Shown one piece after another: positions 11,565 through 24,632 of a stretch of 64,000 nucleotides of DNA. The stretch is from Platerodrilus igneus (Eukaryota; Arthropoda; Insecta; Coleoptera; Lycidae). The DNA is taken from NCBI GenBank assembly GCA_036346225.1, contig JARFIW010001491.1:3782001-3846000 (forward strand), written 5' to 3'. Made by a program: the position numbers and the translations under genes. The notes below the pieces were generated by a model, which was not told the DNA's origin, did not search any database, and saw only the letters and a list, made by a program, of their open reading frames with translations. Position 1 is the stretch's first letter; each line of letters opens with the position of its first letter.

Positions 11565-12835
11565 TATATGAATAACTCCTTCATTTATCATACATTTATC
11601 ATCTAGAATTCTTAACAAAGTCGTGATAGAAGGCAAACTTTTTTAAATTAGTATATAGTGTCTCGTATAAAAGTCTTCCACCAATTAGAAATAGATATAA
11701 ACTGAATAGTTTGCTTACTTCACTAAATTCATGTCCATGTTTATTTTTATGATGGTTTTTTCTGCTGTAGCTTGTAGGTCATCAAGAAATCGTTTGACAT
11801 TGCTGTTTAGTTGCTCGAGGACAGAAGCCATAAGTATTGAGACTGCAGAATTGTTCTTTTCAATTTTCAGAATTATTCTCGATTTCCAACTGGTAATGGA
11901 ATTTTCCTCGGAATTTTCTATTTCCGATTCATTTGAACCCAAAACCAAACATCAAGACATTTATGTAAACACAAGTGAATAGGCTATATAAGAATACAAA
12001 CACAAACCTATAACCGATAGGACACTGCTAGATCCGGCTTTATGTTGAATATTTGTCGCTCTAAAAATTGTAGAATTGTCGTATTCTTTGTTTTGGCATT
12101 ATGTTTCAAGTGTCCTTTTTATTATATAACATTGTATGGCCTACAAGATGTTTGTTAAAGTTGGACAGTATCCATTTCTTCCCCGATTTAATTTTTGCAC
12201 TATTTATTTTGCAAACCTCATTACATATAGGACATATAATCTGCACATATTCAGTATCCCCCTTTACTCTGACATTTATATTTTCCAAACCTTCCAAAAT
12301 ATTCATATTTTTGGTCTGACTATCACTTACTGTATTGTCGACGTCATTTCTTATATTTTGTATTAATGAAAATATATAATTATTTGCCACCTTTTTAATG
12401 TGCTTTTCGTCGTCATTGGTAGATATAGGTACTTCTGCTGATACTAGTTCATTTGCTTCTTGAGCTTTCCTACTAATTTCTATACGTGTCTTCTTTGCTC
12501 TGATGGATGTAATTTCAATATTCTGCCTTGTTTGGGAACCTATATTTAAGGTTTTCTTACTTTCTTCTATGAGAGATTGTAAAAGTTTTTTGTGGCCATC
12601 AAAATTCTATATTTGTTTGGATTGTTGTTGTATACACCGTAAAATTTATTCTAGTAAATGAGGAATTTCTTCTTCAACATTCTTCAACATTTGCAATATC
12701 ATCTTCAATCGTCAAAGAAATAGATTTTAAATTTTCATAACCAGTGTAAATCAAGAGCGTCTTCAAATAGTATGGTAAATTTACTTGTTTTTCAACACGA
12801 AAAACGTTTAACTCTTCGTCCATCTAAAATTAACA

Positions 12836-13774
12836 ATCAAATATTATCAAGCAGTCAGTGACTTGGAGTAGGACGTGTATGTAGATAAATAGCGAGATAA
12901 ATAGTGTACAAAAAATGTGTTAAAAACATAATAGATGGACTAGACAATGGACAATTTTATTTGTAACCACTAATTTGTTTCAATTAAATTAAAAAGTTAA
13001 TAAAAATTTTTTAGGTGTGTGCATAGGAGACAATGTCATCATCGGTTATCACCTTAAGTTACCGGAAATAGACGTGCATATTATTGCACGCTTGTGTTGC
13101 ATTACATTACAAAATAAACCTTCCGACCGCGACTATATGCACTCACTTTATATGCCCTAGGTATCGCACAGATAATTTTAAGACAGTAACATTATATCGG
13201 CAACATTTACAGTTGAAGTGCCAGTATTTTTATATCCTACCGTAATATCAATATCCTTTATATTTAATAAAACATGGCTTGTTCTTCAGGAATTAAGGTT
13301 TGATTTTCCAACAGATGCATACACTAAATTTGTATTTGTGTGTTAGTTCTCGGTTAATTGGTATTGGTAACTTTGTCCACTAAAACTTTATTTTAGTATT
13401 GTGCTTTCAGTAGCAAATAAATTACATTAATAAATATATATATATAATGACTTTCTTGATATTCAACAGTTTGTTATCTAGCAGAACAGATTAACACCAT
13501 TAATTTATACCTTGCATAAGCATAAAAACTGTTATGTATTTACTGGACTTCTATCAGGGATAAATATTATTTCTTTCAAATATAAATATTCTCACCTCAA
13601 TTTTCACTTACCTGTTTTACAACGCAAAATCTAGTACACAAAGCATTCACAAAATCACTGTAAATGCTATTAACACTACCTTGTTCTCGAAATATTAGGA
13701 ACGGAATAGGCATGCACGTGACCACCTGCGTATATGTAGAATGTGTGATGGGAAGCAAGTTTCCGCATGTTTCA
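12836..13774. other. Non-coding stretch inside the pseudogene
   Basis: AT-rich; bounded by a probable donor (14263) far to the right and an acceptor at 12824-12829, so it behaves as a long intron. No other gene seen. Confidence 0.4.
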
Positions 13775-13930
13775 CGGTAATAATGCCTAATAATGCTGGT
13801 TCAATGCAGGTTAATGCCGGTTCCTGAGATTTAATGCTGGTTAATGTTATCCAATGCCAGTTAATGCTTGTAATGCCAAGTAATGCTGCTTAATGCTACC
13901 TGTTTGTACACCGAATGCCAGTAGTGGATA
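13775..13930. repeat. TAATGC-rich degenerate repeat (right)
   Basis: About fourteen close copies of TAATGCYNGT / AATGCCAGT words over 150 bp, spaced about 10 bp. Similar words occur at 7413-7505. Confidence 0.7.
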
Positions 13931-14560
13931 ACCCCTCGGCTATGTGCTACTTATCTTAATTGATTTATAAGGACAAAAACCACAATGTAATTCCAGGAAC
14001 CCTGAGACAAATAGAGCATTACATGGTCTTTGAAACTTTACCGTTTTGAGTCATGACAGACACCCCGCCGATTGGCATTAGCTAAATAAAAATAAATACT
14101 GTAACTATTTCAACAATGCATGAGCTATCCGTTGGCAGCGGCAAATCATTGTAAAGTAAATAATAAACAGTTTTAAAACTTATGTATTTTTTGGCACTTC
14201 AAAAAATTGGCGACTATGCATTACAATATACTTTAAAATTATAAATCAAAATAAATACTTACCAAGTTTGATTGGGTTTCTCTTGCTTTTACATATGGTT
14301 TGAGAAAATCCATTATTTTGAACTACATCATATTCGGGACATAAAACTTGTCCGAACATTCAGACTTCTTACTCTGTAAATTTTCTTTCAACTCTTGTGA
14401 GCTATGCAAATTTTTCAATTGTTGGATTGCGTGTATGTCTGTGAAACCATCAACCTCCGTTGCAGATGCAATTCTTCTAGTTGCAGCTGCACAGGATGCT
14501 CGTTTTTTGTAGTGTTATCTGGTAAGATTCTGCAGAACTGGCAGATTTCAATATAATTCT

Positions 14561-14845
14561 AGAAATTTAAATGGGTATGTCAATTTTAAAATATGGACAG
14601 ACATGATAAACACATGCTCTTTTGCTTTGCTTATGAACAACTAAATGAAACAAAAATCAAACATTTGACTTTTATCACAACAGAATATTGGAACAAATGT
14701 TGCATATTTTTCTAGATACTGACACTGAAACTAGTGTCAATCGCTTGGATTTTTGTGCCGATTTTGAATATGCAATTTATTTTCGACGCAAACAATAGGC
14801 TACACCGCTATGCCGGCGCAAAGTTTCTAAAAATGGTCCTATTTT
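14561..14845. other. AT-rich non-coding stretch
   Basis: No coding or repeat signal recognised. Confidence 0.4.
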
Positions 14846-15240
14846 CATATTATTATTATTGTCTTTATTGAACATTTTTTGAAAATTAATATACATTTGT
14901 ACACATACAATTATTTACAATTTTCACAGAAAAGAACAATCCCAAGGAGAAGTTCAGCTTGCTCTATAAACAGAGTTCGCTACTCTACCACTTAATCCTT
15001 GCTAATATAAAATTAAAACGTGTGTATAAATTAAGAATATTCCTACAATATCAAAACAAAAGTAACATAAAAGCTTTTAAGCTAATTTTATTGGCCAGTT
15101 GTTATAATTGCATAATCAACCGTCCGTCGAGGGCCTGTAAAGACCAGTCAAGACGGTTAATTAAGGCCAGGCAGACTAAACTCAGCGGCGTAGGTCGTGG
15201 TTCAAACTCTTAACTAAACCCTTGCTTGTACTTACCAAAT
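14846..15240 (-). repeat. LINE/SINE 3' end with AATAAA and (TAA)n-like tail
   Basis: Read on the minus strand the segment ends TTCAATAAAGACAATAATAATAATATG: a polyadenylation signal and a trinucleotide tail as in I-type LINEs and the SINEs they move. The plus strand at 15195-15215 carries GGTTCAAACTC, which resembles a pol III B box, but no convincing A box is placed correctly. Class undecided. Confidence 0.4.
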
Positions 15241-16239
15241 ATGCGATATGGATAAAAATCATCAATACATATATTAACAATTTATAATAAACATGGGCGC
15301 CAATCAGCGGAAAGGCACTGATACCTAATAAAATTAGTCATGAAATAAACTCGTAGTTTAGAAAAAGCAATAACATTTTATTATACCATCGATTGTCAGG
15401 AATAGCATGTATAAACAAATAAATAACAGTCTGGAACTCGAAATGCAATAAGGCCTACAGGGCCCACTATTCCGACATAAAATAACGTAACTCTATCTAA
15501 CCTAATTGTTATCTTGGGACGTGCACGTCATCACATATACTTAACCTTAGCCTAACTATGATTAACTTAATACCTTTAATTAATTTAACAAAAGCACTAA
15601 TAAGATTGCATATCCTATTTTTAATTGTTTACAGATTACTTGTTTTACAAGCAACTATGCTAATTGATAAAACAGAACTAAAAATTCCAAATAGACGCAA
15701 TACCACACCTTATCAAATGTCTGCATCAGCGTTTAATACAAAAAAGTACAAGAATCTATTTTAAAAATTATACAAATAAAATTAATATTGTGCACAGATG
15801 CAATATATTACAAAAAGGTATTTGTAAGTATAGTATAAAAGCGAAACGTTATTTATAAAAATATATTAATGCTGTACATCTTGTGTTAAACCATTTCTTA
15901 CTTTTACAAAGAAAAACAACAATGAAAAGTCTTTGTAACCAACCATTTGTAAATATTCATAACACAAAACAACAAAATAACTTCAGGGCAACGTTGTTCA
16001 TAAAGAAGTAACAATTATTTGACAAACCCGATAATGTATGTACACCAGTACCCAGAATTAATACTCAGGTTAACTCGTTACAATTCAATAATGGTCTACA
16101 TAAATCGATGTAGTATCAGAAGGAAATTTATAGCAAAGGGTTACTTGCATTATTAAAATAAATGTCCTTTCAAACAAAATAAGTACTTACGTGTTCTAAG
16201 CAACACTCAAAACACCTCTTCACCCAAAGACACACATAA
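15241..16239. other. Non-coding stretch left of the gypsy LTR
   Basis: AT-rich, no gene. It may include the distal part of the LTR that starts at 16601 on the minus strand, but the far LTR boundary could not be located. Confidence 0.35.
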
Positions 16240-16601
16240 AAAAAAAAGCCTGGAATCCTTGCCGCTTCTTTACATCTGCCCACATTCCTGCAAACCCCCA
16301 ATGAATCCGTCGGCCCTCGGCCGCTCATATGTTTAAATACCAGAAACTCACACTCTCAATACATTGTATTGTAAATATTATGCGATCCCAGGTACCGTAG
16401 ATGTAAAACGAAAGCCTTTTAAAATATAGAAGCATTCGCTTGTATGAGATTATTCCACCACGGTTCGTGAAATATACAAGTAATAATTAAATTGTGTCAA
16501 CTGATAATAATCTAAGTTTTGGTACGCAGTAGCGTAACATTATATAAAAATAATGATACAATTTTATGCTCAACAAAGCGATTGAAAATCGGGTTGTTAC
16601 A
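16240..16601 (-). mobile_element. 3' LTR (start) of the decayed gypsy element
   Basis: On the minus strand the sequence TTTTGTGGGGG, a polypurine tract, is followed at 16601 by TGTAACAACCCG, a typical Ty3/gypsy LTR start. It lies about 730 bp downstream of the integrase C-terminus of the adjoining pol. The extent given is a minimum, because the CA end and target duplication were not found. Confidence 0.55.
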
Positions 16602-17329
16602 CCCCCACAAAAGTTGAAATTGCGGGAAGAAATTTCAACCCTTTAACCTCTCAACGTAAGGAAACCACACTAAACACATTTTGAACTTGAAATACGTTAA
16701 AGTCACCAAGTCAATATTAAACACCACACCCGACACCAATTATCGAAACTCTAAAACAAAATGAATTGCTACAACCTCAGGCAATAAGAAAAGGAATAAC
16801 TGTAAGAGGAAATAGGAAAATAAAGATAGGAATATTCTTTTGTTGTTAAAGAGAAAACAAAACAAAGCTCTAGCAATCTCCAACAAGTTAAAATGGTTCA
16901 CACACTTAAGTGATTTAAGGTAACTTGAAAAACTATTAGCTCCAGCAACTATCGAAGCTATCTTGAAGTTAAGTTCCTAAGTATTAAACTTAATAATCGG
17001 CAAATATCTACTTTAGAAGCCAAGCTTCTATTAAATAAAATGCGCAGTCTAAACTGCAACTACAGAATTTGAATAAGCGAAAGTGAATGGAGTGATCAGT
17101 TCCAACACCAACGAAACTCAAATCCAATAACCCACAAAATATACAAAAAAAATAGACTTCTAGGCGAAATCCAAAAATAAGTGTATGGACCAACGCCCCA
17201 AAACAACCTCTGCACCAGCAAAAGCAGAAATAAAATGTGAATACTAGTGAATGCACAAGGCTTAAATCCAACATCTTGAATTCAACTTAACAACTGAGAA
17301 CTGGGGATAAAGGTAATAAGGAAAATATT

Positions 17330-20320
17330 TAATGTGGCTTTAAATCTTTAACATGAAAAATACCCAACGGTTTATCATCCACCGTCGCTAAGCGGTAAGT
17401 CGTAGTACCAACAACCTCAATTATCTTAGCTTCCAAATATTTAGGAGCTAATTTTTTATTAAATGATTTAGTAGCATCCGACAGAACAAAATTCTTTCTC
17501 CAAACAAAATCACCAACATTAAACTTCAAAGGTCTTCGTCTTAGATTATATGAACGGGTATTGCGCTCATACGCCAAATGAAGATTTCTTTTACCTCCCT
17601 AAAATTGGAGATAGTTCATTCATGTCTCGAACTAACTGTTCTCGATTTTCTAAAACAACTCATCCTCTTTGAAATTCTTTAACCGACCAAAAAATCTCCA
17701 GAAATAGGAACGGTACGGCCAAAAGCCAAAATGATGGTGAAAATTTTGTTGATTCGTGAACAGCGTTTCGGAGGGCGTGTCCTATTTTATGGATTTCAAC
17801 ATCCCATTCCTTATGACTGTCTTTAATATAACTACGGATGGCTGTTCCAATAACTTTATTTACTCTTTCGACAAAATTTACCTGCGGATGGTAATTTGCG
17901 TTAAACCAAACGGATTGAACGTTATAAGTATTCATTAATTTTGAAAATAAAACGCTTTTAAATTGGGGACCATTATCCACCATACAAATTTGTGGAACCC
18001 GTAAACCAAAAACACATAATTTTCAATATATTCACAGATGCGTTGTGCAGAGGCATTGCGCATTGGGTGGATTAGAGTAAATTTGGTAAACCAATCACAG
18101 ATGACTAAAAGAACTGTATTCCCTTGTTTTGAACGAGGAAAAGGACCAACTAAATCGATAGAAAGGCATTGAAATGGGAAAGAGATCTGCTTTTCCTGGC
18201 CCATAAATCCATAATGATTAAATTGAGCAGATTTGCTTTCACAACAAATTTTACAATTGCGAATATATTTAGAAATGTCCGACTTCATTTTGGGCCAATA
18301 ATATAACTCTTTAATCTTTGAAAAGTTTTGAAAACTCCTAAATGAGTCGAGGTAGGGTCATCGTGACACTTTGCAAAATCTCATTACGACTCGACTTTGG
18401 AACAACTAGTTTCCATTCCACCAAATTTGATTCAATTGATAAATTATTAGAAATATATTTATAAATTTTTCCATCTTCAACTCTCCAATCCGGATAAGAA
18501 TCAGGTTTATTAGAAATTTCTGATAGCATCTTTTGTACCAGTCATCGATATCATCAGAAGAAAATTTTAAAGAATTAATTTCAACAGGAGCTCTGGAAAG
18601 AGCATCAGGTACAACATGTAGTTTACCCTTCCTATGAATCACCTCATAATCAAACTGCTGAAGCTTAACGCCCAACGCGCTAATCGACCTGAAGGATCTT
18701 TTAGGCTATTAAGCCAGATCAAAGAATGATGATCGGTAATAACCTTGAAGTGTGTGCCTTCTATGTAAGGCCTAAATTTCTGAATGCCAAAAATGACAGC
18801 TAACAATTCCCTTTCTGTCACCGAGTAATTTTTCTCAGCCTTATTAAGAGCACGAGATGCGTAAGCAATTACCTTTTCGTTGTCGCCCTCACCTTGAGTC
18901 AGCACAACTCCAACACCATAATTCGACGCATCACATTGTAAGTAGAAATGCTTAGTAAAGTCAGGGCTAGCCAAAATGGGAGCCTGGCCAAGACAAGCTT
19001 TAATTTTTGCAAAGAATTTAAGAGCTTCTTCATTCCAGGTAATAGATTGAGACTTCCTTTTGCTTTTTAATAGGTCATTAATCTGAGCCAAAATTGTGGA
19101 AAAATCATTGATGAATCGACGATACCACGAACACATTCCAGTAAAACGTTTAATTTCTGTGGCTGTCTTAGGTAGCGGAAAATTGACTATAGCATCTATC
19201 TTAGAAGGATCGGTATGAAGACCGTCTTTATCAACAACATAACCCAAATATAATAACTTGGGTTTACAAAATTCACATTTTGAAAGATTAATGGTAAAAT
19301 TCGCATCTCTAAGTCTTTTGTAAACTTCCTCTAAAATTTCAATATGTTCTTTAAAAGTACTCGATACGACAATAATATCATCTAAATAAACAAAACATTT
19401 TGCGACAAGGAATGGCCAAAAATAGACTCCATGAGCCGCTGAAGTGTACTAGGCGCGTTGGTTAAACCCATAGCCATTACATTATACTCGAATAAACCTC
19501 GGCGAGGAACTGTAAGGGCAGTCTTTTCTCTACTCGCCGCGTCTAAAGGTATTTGCCAAAAGCTTTCTTTAAATCAATAGAGGTTAAGTACCTGGCGTTG
19601 CGAAACCTATCAAGTATGTCATTTAAAAATGGAAGAGGATACGCATCTTTTTTTGTTACAGAATTCAATTTTTTGCATCAAAGCAAACACGAAATTCTCC
19701 CGACTTCTTCTTAACCAACAGCATCGGCGAATTCCAAGGACTAGAATTCGGGCTAATAATGCCTTGAGCCAGCATCTCATCAATCTCTTTATTTGCATGT
19801 GCTAGCATGGCAGGTGATAAAGGATAATAACGTTGTTTAATTGGAATAACATCGCCAGTAATAATAGTATGAGTGACTTTATCAGTTCGACCCAATTCTG
19901 GACGATCAAGTAAGTTAAATAAAGAAATAATACGATTCAATTCGGATTTTGACCTTCATCCAATTCATCAGCACATTTAATCATATGAAAAGTATCAATT
20001 TCAGAAGAACAAGCAAAAATTCTTTTGTAGAAAAATCTACTTTAATTTCAAATAATTGGCAAAAATCTACACCAAGGGTAAGGGCATTCTCAATTGTATC
20101 AGAAACCAAAATTGATAATTCATGAGTGAGACCATTAACACAAAGTGGCAAAGTAATCTTACCAAGAATAGACTGTGAAGTACCATCAGCCGTGAGAGTG
20201 ACGAAAACTCATCGTTACGATTTAATTTTAAATCGATGTTGTCAATTAAAAATATTCCCGATTTCCCTAATATCGTGGTCGTTGCGCCAGAATCCAATAG
20301 AGCAACTAAATTATCGTTAA
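17330..20320 (-). pseudogene. Ty3/gypsy pol (protease-RT-RNase H-integrase), broken
   Basis: Blocks from right to left: protease DSGATTTILGK (about 20297); RT start with IISPNSSPWNSPMLLVKKK (about 19750), SIDLKKAFWQIP and VYLDDIIVVSS (about 19370, catalytic DD present); primer-tether VDKDGLHTDPSK; RNase H LQCDASNYGVGVVLTQGEG and VITDHHSLIWL; integrase zinc finger CKICCESK; DDE core SIDLVGPFPRSKQ and VDNGPQFK; C-terminal GDFVWRKNF and LGIFHVKDLKPH. Order PR-RT-RH-IN is that of Ty3/gypsy. At least six frame breaks occur. No gag, 5' LTR or primer site is recognisable to the right of 20470, so the copy is 5'-truncated. Confidence 0.85.
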
Positions 20321-20639
20321 AAATTTTAACAGCGATATGAGGTCTGGAATCTCTTTCAGAATTATAGAAATTAGAAGAAATTTTAGTAGTTTGTAAAAAA
20401 TTTTTGACTTTTTGAAGCCAATCGGGCCAAATCTTTTTGTCAGCCAGCGCAAATTTTGGTGAAGAGGTACATCGGCTAACGAAATGACTCTTCGAAAAAC
20501 ACCAATAAAAATTAATCAGCTGATTTCACGTTAAGCGTATTGGCTACCTAAAGAAAGCCGATTCCAGGTCGCAACACAAATTGAAGGCAATCATTCTATT
20601 AAACTTTAAAAATTTTTGCTTAGTATACTCAAACCAAAT

Positions 20640-20800
20640 ATTTCAAACATCAATAAATCAAAGTCACCTTCAATTTATGTCATAAATGTCAAACTTGAAG
20701 TTTTTATTATTATTTTGACAACGATCCTAGGTCATGGATCGAAACGTAAATAAAGTTGATTTTAAAAACTATGAGTGGTTTAATTCCCAAAGAAGATTAA
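20640..20800 (+). repeat. Penelope-type terminal fragment with hammerhead-like fold
   Basis: The sequence TTATTTTGACAAC, stem GATCC-loop-GGATC, then GAAACGT and AAATAA has the order of a hammerhead. Stem II (5 bp) is followed by GAAA, and TTATTT can pair with AAATAA as stem I. The CUGAUGA core is replaced by UGACAAC. The tail ACTATGAGTGGTTTAATTC resembles Penelope-like element ends. No coding part is attached. Confidence 0.4.
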
Positions 20801-20819
20801 CCTGAATACACATGCTGTG

Positions 20820-21105
20820 TAAGAATTTCAGGGAACTATGTAGGCTAGCTCGGAATATAAATAAGTGCAGGTACGTGTCCAACCAGTTTTGAGATGGAAA
20901 ACCTAATGGCTGCGAAATACATGCAACTAATGTTGACTGTGCGAAAAGATAAATTGGAAAATATATTAAATCGCCAAATGGTTAAGTGTTGGGAGAACTT
21001 GCCAGCCACAGATTGCTTACCTCTGTAGGTTAGTTCAGAATAGGGAACAATGATGGTACGCGTCTAACCAGTCAAGGACTGAAGACCTAATGATGATGAT
21101 GAATT
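20820..21105 (+). repeat. Two head-to-tail LINE 3' units
   Basis: A first LINE tail (GGGAACTATGTAGGCTAGCT ... CCAACCAG ... GAAAACCTAATG) is followed by a spacer, a unit header (AAGTGTTGGGAGAACTTGCC) and a second tail ending GAAGACCTAATGATGATGATG. The same tail-spacer-header order occurs at 39.5-40.2 kb and in the array at 43.4-46.0 kb. Confidence 0.7.
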
Positions 21106-21386
21106 GAAAATTGAATGGACTTATTTCAATACACGTAATAAGCCGCCCGTAAGAAAATGTAAAAATACAGACACGACACAACCATATTTAACGGAAACAG
21201 AAAAGCCACATTGTCAATCAAATGGCCACAAACCACAGATATTAATTAATAGTAAATAAATATCCGACCGGCACTTTAAATAGTGTCTTTAATATTTGTT
21301 GCACAAACAAACATGACTAAGAACTAAGAAGGGTACAACAAACTATTATAGCTGGCACTGCTGAATAGGACTGTTCTCGCGTTTTA

Positions 21387-23741
21387 TTAATCATCATCAT
21401 TTTTGAATAAAAATATCAATCTTCTTCGGTCTTGAACAAATCTATTTAGGACTTCATTTATAAATGCTTGTTTCTTCCTACCTACCATGTCCTTATGTAC
21501 ACTAAGCATGCATAAACCTGATAATCTATCCCCTGACATGCTTGATCTAAGCCACGATTTTACCCGCTTTAGCGTACTAAATGACCTTTCTATTGTTGCA
21601 GTAGTTGGAGGTAATGCCAAAAAAATATTCAGCGCAGTTTTGATGGCCGGAAAAAAAGAAACTTCATTATCAAGCAAACGTACAAAGTCTGTATCTTGTT
21701 GAATCTCTCTATTTTGCCAAAGTTCAACCCACGTTTGCAACTGTTCTGAAAAGTTATCAACGTTGTAACTTCTGGCTATTTCTTCTTTTTATTTAACAAT
21801 GCTCTTTTTATATTGTTGTCTTTTAAGTTATTTGGATGTAATCCAGAGAGTAAAAAGAAGTCGTAGCATCTTCAGAAAACCTTGTGAAATAGACTGTATA
21901 ACAGAATCCAAATAAGGAATAAAAAGGCTTACTCGAAAGTAATCTTCAACACTAATCATATGATAATAAGACCTATGAGTTTGTCTTGGTGCAACACGTG
22001 GTAATGTAATTTCCAATCCAAAACCATGGGCATGTTCAACACTTTTTTTATAAACCTCTTTAAAATATTGTTCAGGATCACTACGGTGTCTTAAAAAGTT
22101 TGAGTAGTTCATCTATGTGCTGTTTAACGGAAAATAAGTTTATACTTTTAGACTGTAGTGCATTACAAACAGGTTCCAATTTGCTAGAATATTTGGCCAT
22201 AATATGCAGACAAAGAATAAATTTCGACGAAGAAACGCAATTTAAAAGTTGACTGGCCCTATTTCTTGTCTGAGCATTTATTTCACGGTTATGAGCTAAA
22301 TTTTCCAGAGCGTTCATAGTATCTGCAAAATGTTCATAAACAACCTCATTGATTTATATTTGGCGGACCAGCGTGTTTCACATAATAGTGGAATATTAGA
22401 AACATATCTTACGTCTTAATGGACTATCTCGAAAGAAAGTAATTACTTCTTTAATGGTACCTACTGAATTTTGAATATCGGGAATCTTGTTCAAATCATT
22501 TATCACTAAATTTAATCTATGGGACGCACAGTGAAAATATATCGCTTTTGGATATTTATTTTAATAAGTTTTGGACTCCTGCTTATGACCTGCCATCGTC
22601 GAGCAACCATCAAACCCGAATCCAACTAATTTATCCATACAAAGACCATATTCATTACAAGCGTTTAAAATTGCAGCAGTTATACCTTCTGCGTTCATCG
22701 ATGTAAAGACTACAAAGCCTAAAAATTCTTTTCTGACCAAATTGTCATTACTAACAAATCTTACTCCAAGTGATAACTGTTCTACCCCAGCAATATCTGC
22801 ACTTTCGTCAGTCAGAATTGAAAATGCTTCACTCAAATTCACATCTTTCACAATTTTTTCCCTAATTAATGTTCCACAAATTGAAATTATTTCATTTTGA
22901 GTTCTGTGAGAGGTGTATTTTGAGTTCTTCTTGCAAAACTTTAAGTGCTCGTTTAGAATGTGATCCCCACTTTCTATTCTGAATTGTAAAAGATCCTCAA
23001 AATTACCTTTTTTATCATCTCGCAATGGCAAATCATGCATACCACAAAAAATGACTGTGGATATTATTGGTATAAGTTTTTTGCGATTCGATTCAATCAA
23101 ATCCCGCCCAGCTTCATTTATTTGAGAGATAATTGATAGACGTTTTCCTTCAATAATTTTTGTAAAACTAGAAGCTTTTATAGTTGAATCACGATGCCAT
23201 TCGGTTGTAGCATGTGCTTTTGCAGAAGCGACAGTCATTGATATTTTGTGAAGGGCTTCACAATGAAAGAACCAAGAACCCCTCTTTTAACAGTTGGCCG
23301 AAAAACTACGCAATATTTGCAAAGTGCGCCTTTGAGTTTTGGAGAATACGCAAGCCAATCGTATTATTGAAGCCAGTTATATCTAAAAGCGCGTCTTCTT
23401 TCTTCGGAATCGTTCTTGAAATTATATTTAGGATCTGGTTTGTAAGGATTTGTTAATAATGAAAAGCGAACATCGTCGAAAAGTGTTTCATTCGAGTTAA
23501 CAAAATTGCCCAAATCGAGCATGTACTCATTGTTATCAGTTGAAAGATTGGTGTCATATTCACATGTGAGAGATTTTAAAGTATTAGGTGACGAACTACC
23601 AGCTTTATTTAGATCATTGACACTATTATGTACTATACTATTACACTCAAAAATAGCATTAGCACCAGCACCGCTACTACTACAGCCTATGCTAGATGAT
23701 TCTTTTAGTTCATTTCGTTTAAAAAATTTTCTACTATCCAT
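21387..23741 (-). pseudogene. hAT transposase, ZMYM1 / 52 kDa repressor-like
   Basis: Start MDSRKFFKRNELKESSSIG at 23741; TTF-type zinc segment DWLAYSPKLKGALCKYCVVF near 23340; transposase core FSILTDESADIAGVEQLSLG (catalytic Asp block) and DKLVGFGFDGCSTMAGH around 22570-22850; helical insertion region 22317-21830; and the C-terminal hAT dimerisation motif TIERSFSTLKRVKSWLRSSM at 21387-21740. The order and motifs match the ZMYM1-like branch of hAT DNA transposons, which cut and paste with 8-bp target duplications. At least four stops or shifts break it (for instance a stop in the zinc segment near 23362). Terminal repeats were not found on either side. Confidence 0.85.
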
Positions 23742-23769
23742 TGTTAGTATTGTTACTGATCTTAGATCT

Positions 23770-24630
23770 GAATTTCTGAAAAAAATAACACGCTTTACTT
23801 TTCTGATACTTCAAAAGAAGAGATTTGTTAATCAAATAGACTTTAAAGAAAAAAAATAAGAATCTCCCAATTGCAAATAAATATTATTTTTAAATATGTA
23901 TTCTCACGCGTTAGGTACATTAGTACTTACTGCTATCCTATCCGTAACTAAACTGTAACTGCAATCTTCGGTCTTTTTTAAAAACAAAAACCAGTAACTA
24001 CACTACTTATCAACACTGATAACAATAACAAGGAAAGTGACCAATCAATATCTATCAACATACACGTTTTCTACTAATTCAACAGTCAGATAAAGTTTCC
24101 TAAGTCACAAATTAAAACTACACCGCATTCGAAAATCACTGAATACAAACTGAAGTCACTGAAGATATAGACGTACTTTACTGTTATAGATAAAGAATAT
24201 ATTTTTTCTCAGAATAGAACACAATGAGACATTTGTAGAACATTCCAAAGTTTTAGTTGTAGAGTACCTGAACCTGTACAATAAGAAAGAAACCATTATG
24301 AAAGCCTTTATTTATATTTCGTTTGAATAGAAACTTTCAGGGTAAAGATATTTAGATATTAAAGAATGAAAATAACAGTTTTGTTATAGGCGGTTAGGGT
24401 TACTATTGTAAGGTAATCGCATTAATTCGCATTTCCTGCTTAAAATGACATACAAAGTCGGTATATTTATAGTTAGACAATAGGCATACCTGTAGTGTAA
24501 TCTCAACATTTAGGTTTACTTTATTTTTAAACAATAGTATAACCGATAGTGAAATCGTAATCTTCTTCAATCTCTAGTGAAGGTGCACTTCGTGTTGCGA
24601 TTTCTAACGAAAAAAAACCAAAGGAACATA
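23770..24630. other. Non-coding stretch
   Basis: AT-rich, no gene. It may include the 5' non-coding end of the hAT element. Confidence 0.35.
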
Positions 24631-24632
24631 TT

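Larger units (their letters stand above)
8480..14560 (-). pseudogene. Broken multi-exon gene of an unnamed invertebrate transposon-like family
   Basis: Conserved blocks run right to left. (1) 14560-14264: CQFC segment ending at a GTAAGT donor. (2) 12823-12106: starts MDEELNVFRVEKQVNLPYY after a TTTTAG acceptor and includes a C2H2-like finger (CPICNEVC ... NKHLVGH). (3) 11948-11715: coiled-coil-like. (4) 11640-11570 and 10902-10420: NICISEDQTAVIKRIDYN, AVFGSDNRFNYDVLKRWKYL. (5) 10340-10140: CIQDTIHISTKLKTHLL. (6) 10110-9640: ILDAYLDKSLLVEKRIYLIW, CITESTYSCIEVKA, FLPWLFSSQPC. (7) 9566-8480: C-terminal part. Introns of about 60-75 bp with GT/AG sites separate blocks 4-5 and 5-6. I recall proteins with these blocks from cnidarians, molluscs and arthropods, and take them to be transposon-derived; the enzymatic class is not certain to me. 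Stops and frameshifts in several blocks, plus an insertion at 10903-11564, make this copy non-functional. Confidence 0.6.

Noticed and set aside
15091..15215. tRNA gene
   Set aside because: A B-box-like GGTTCAAAC is present, but no cloverleaf or properly spaced A box can be drawn.
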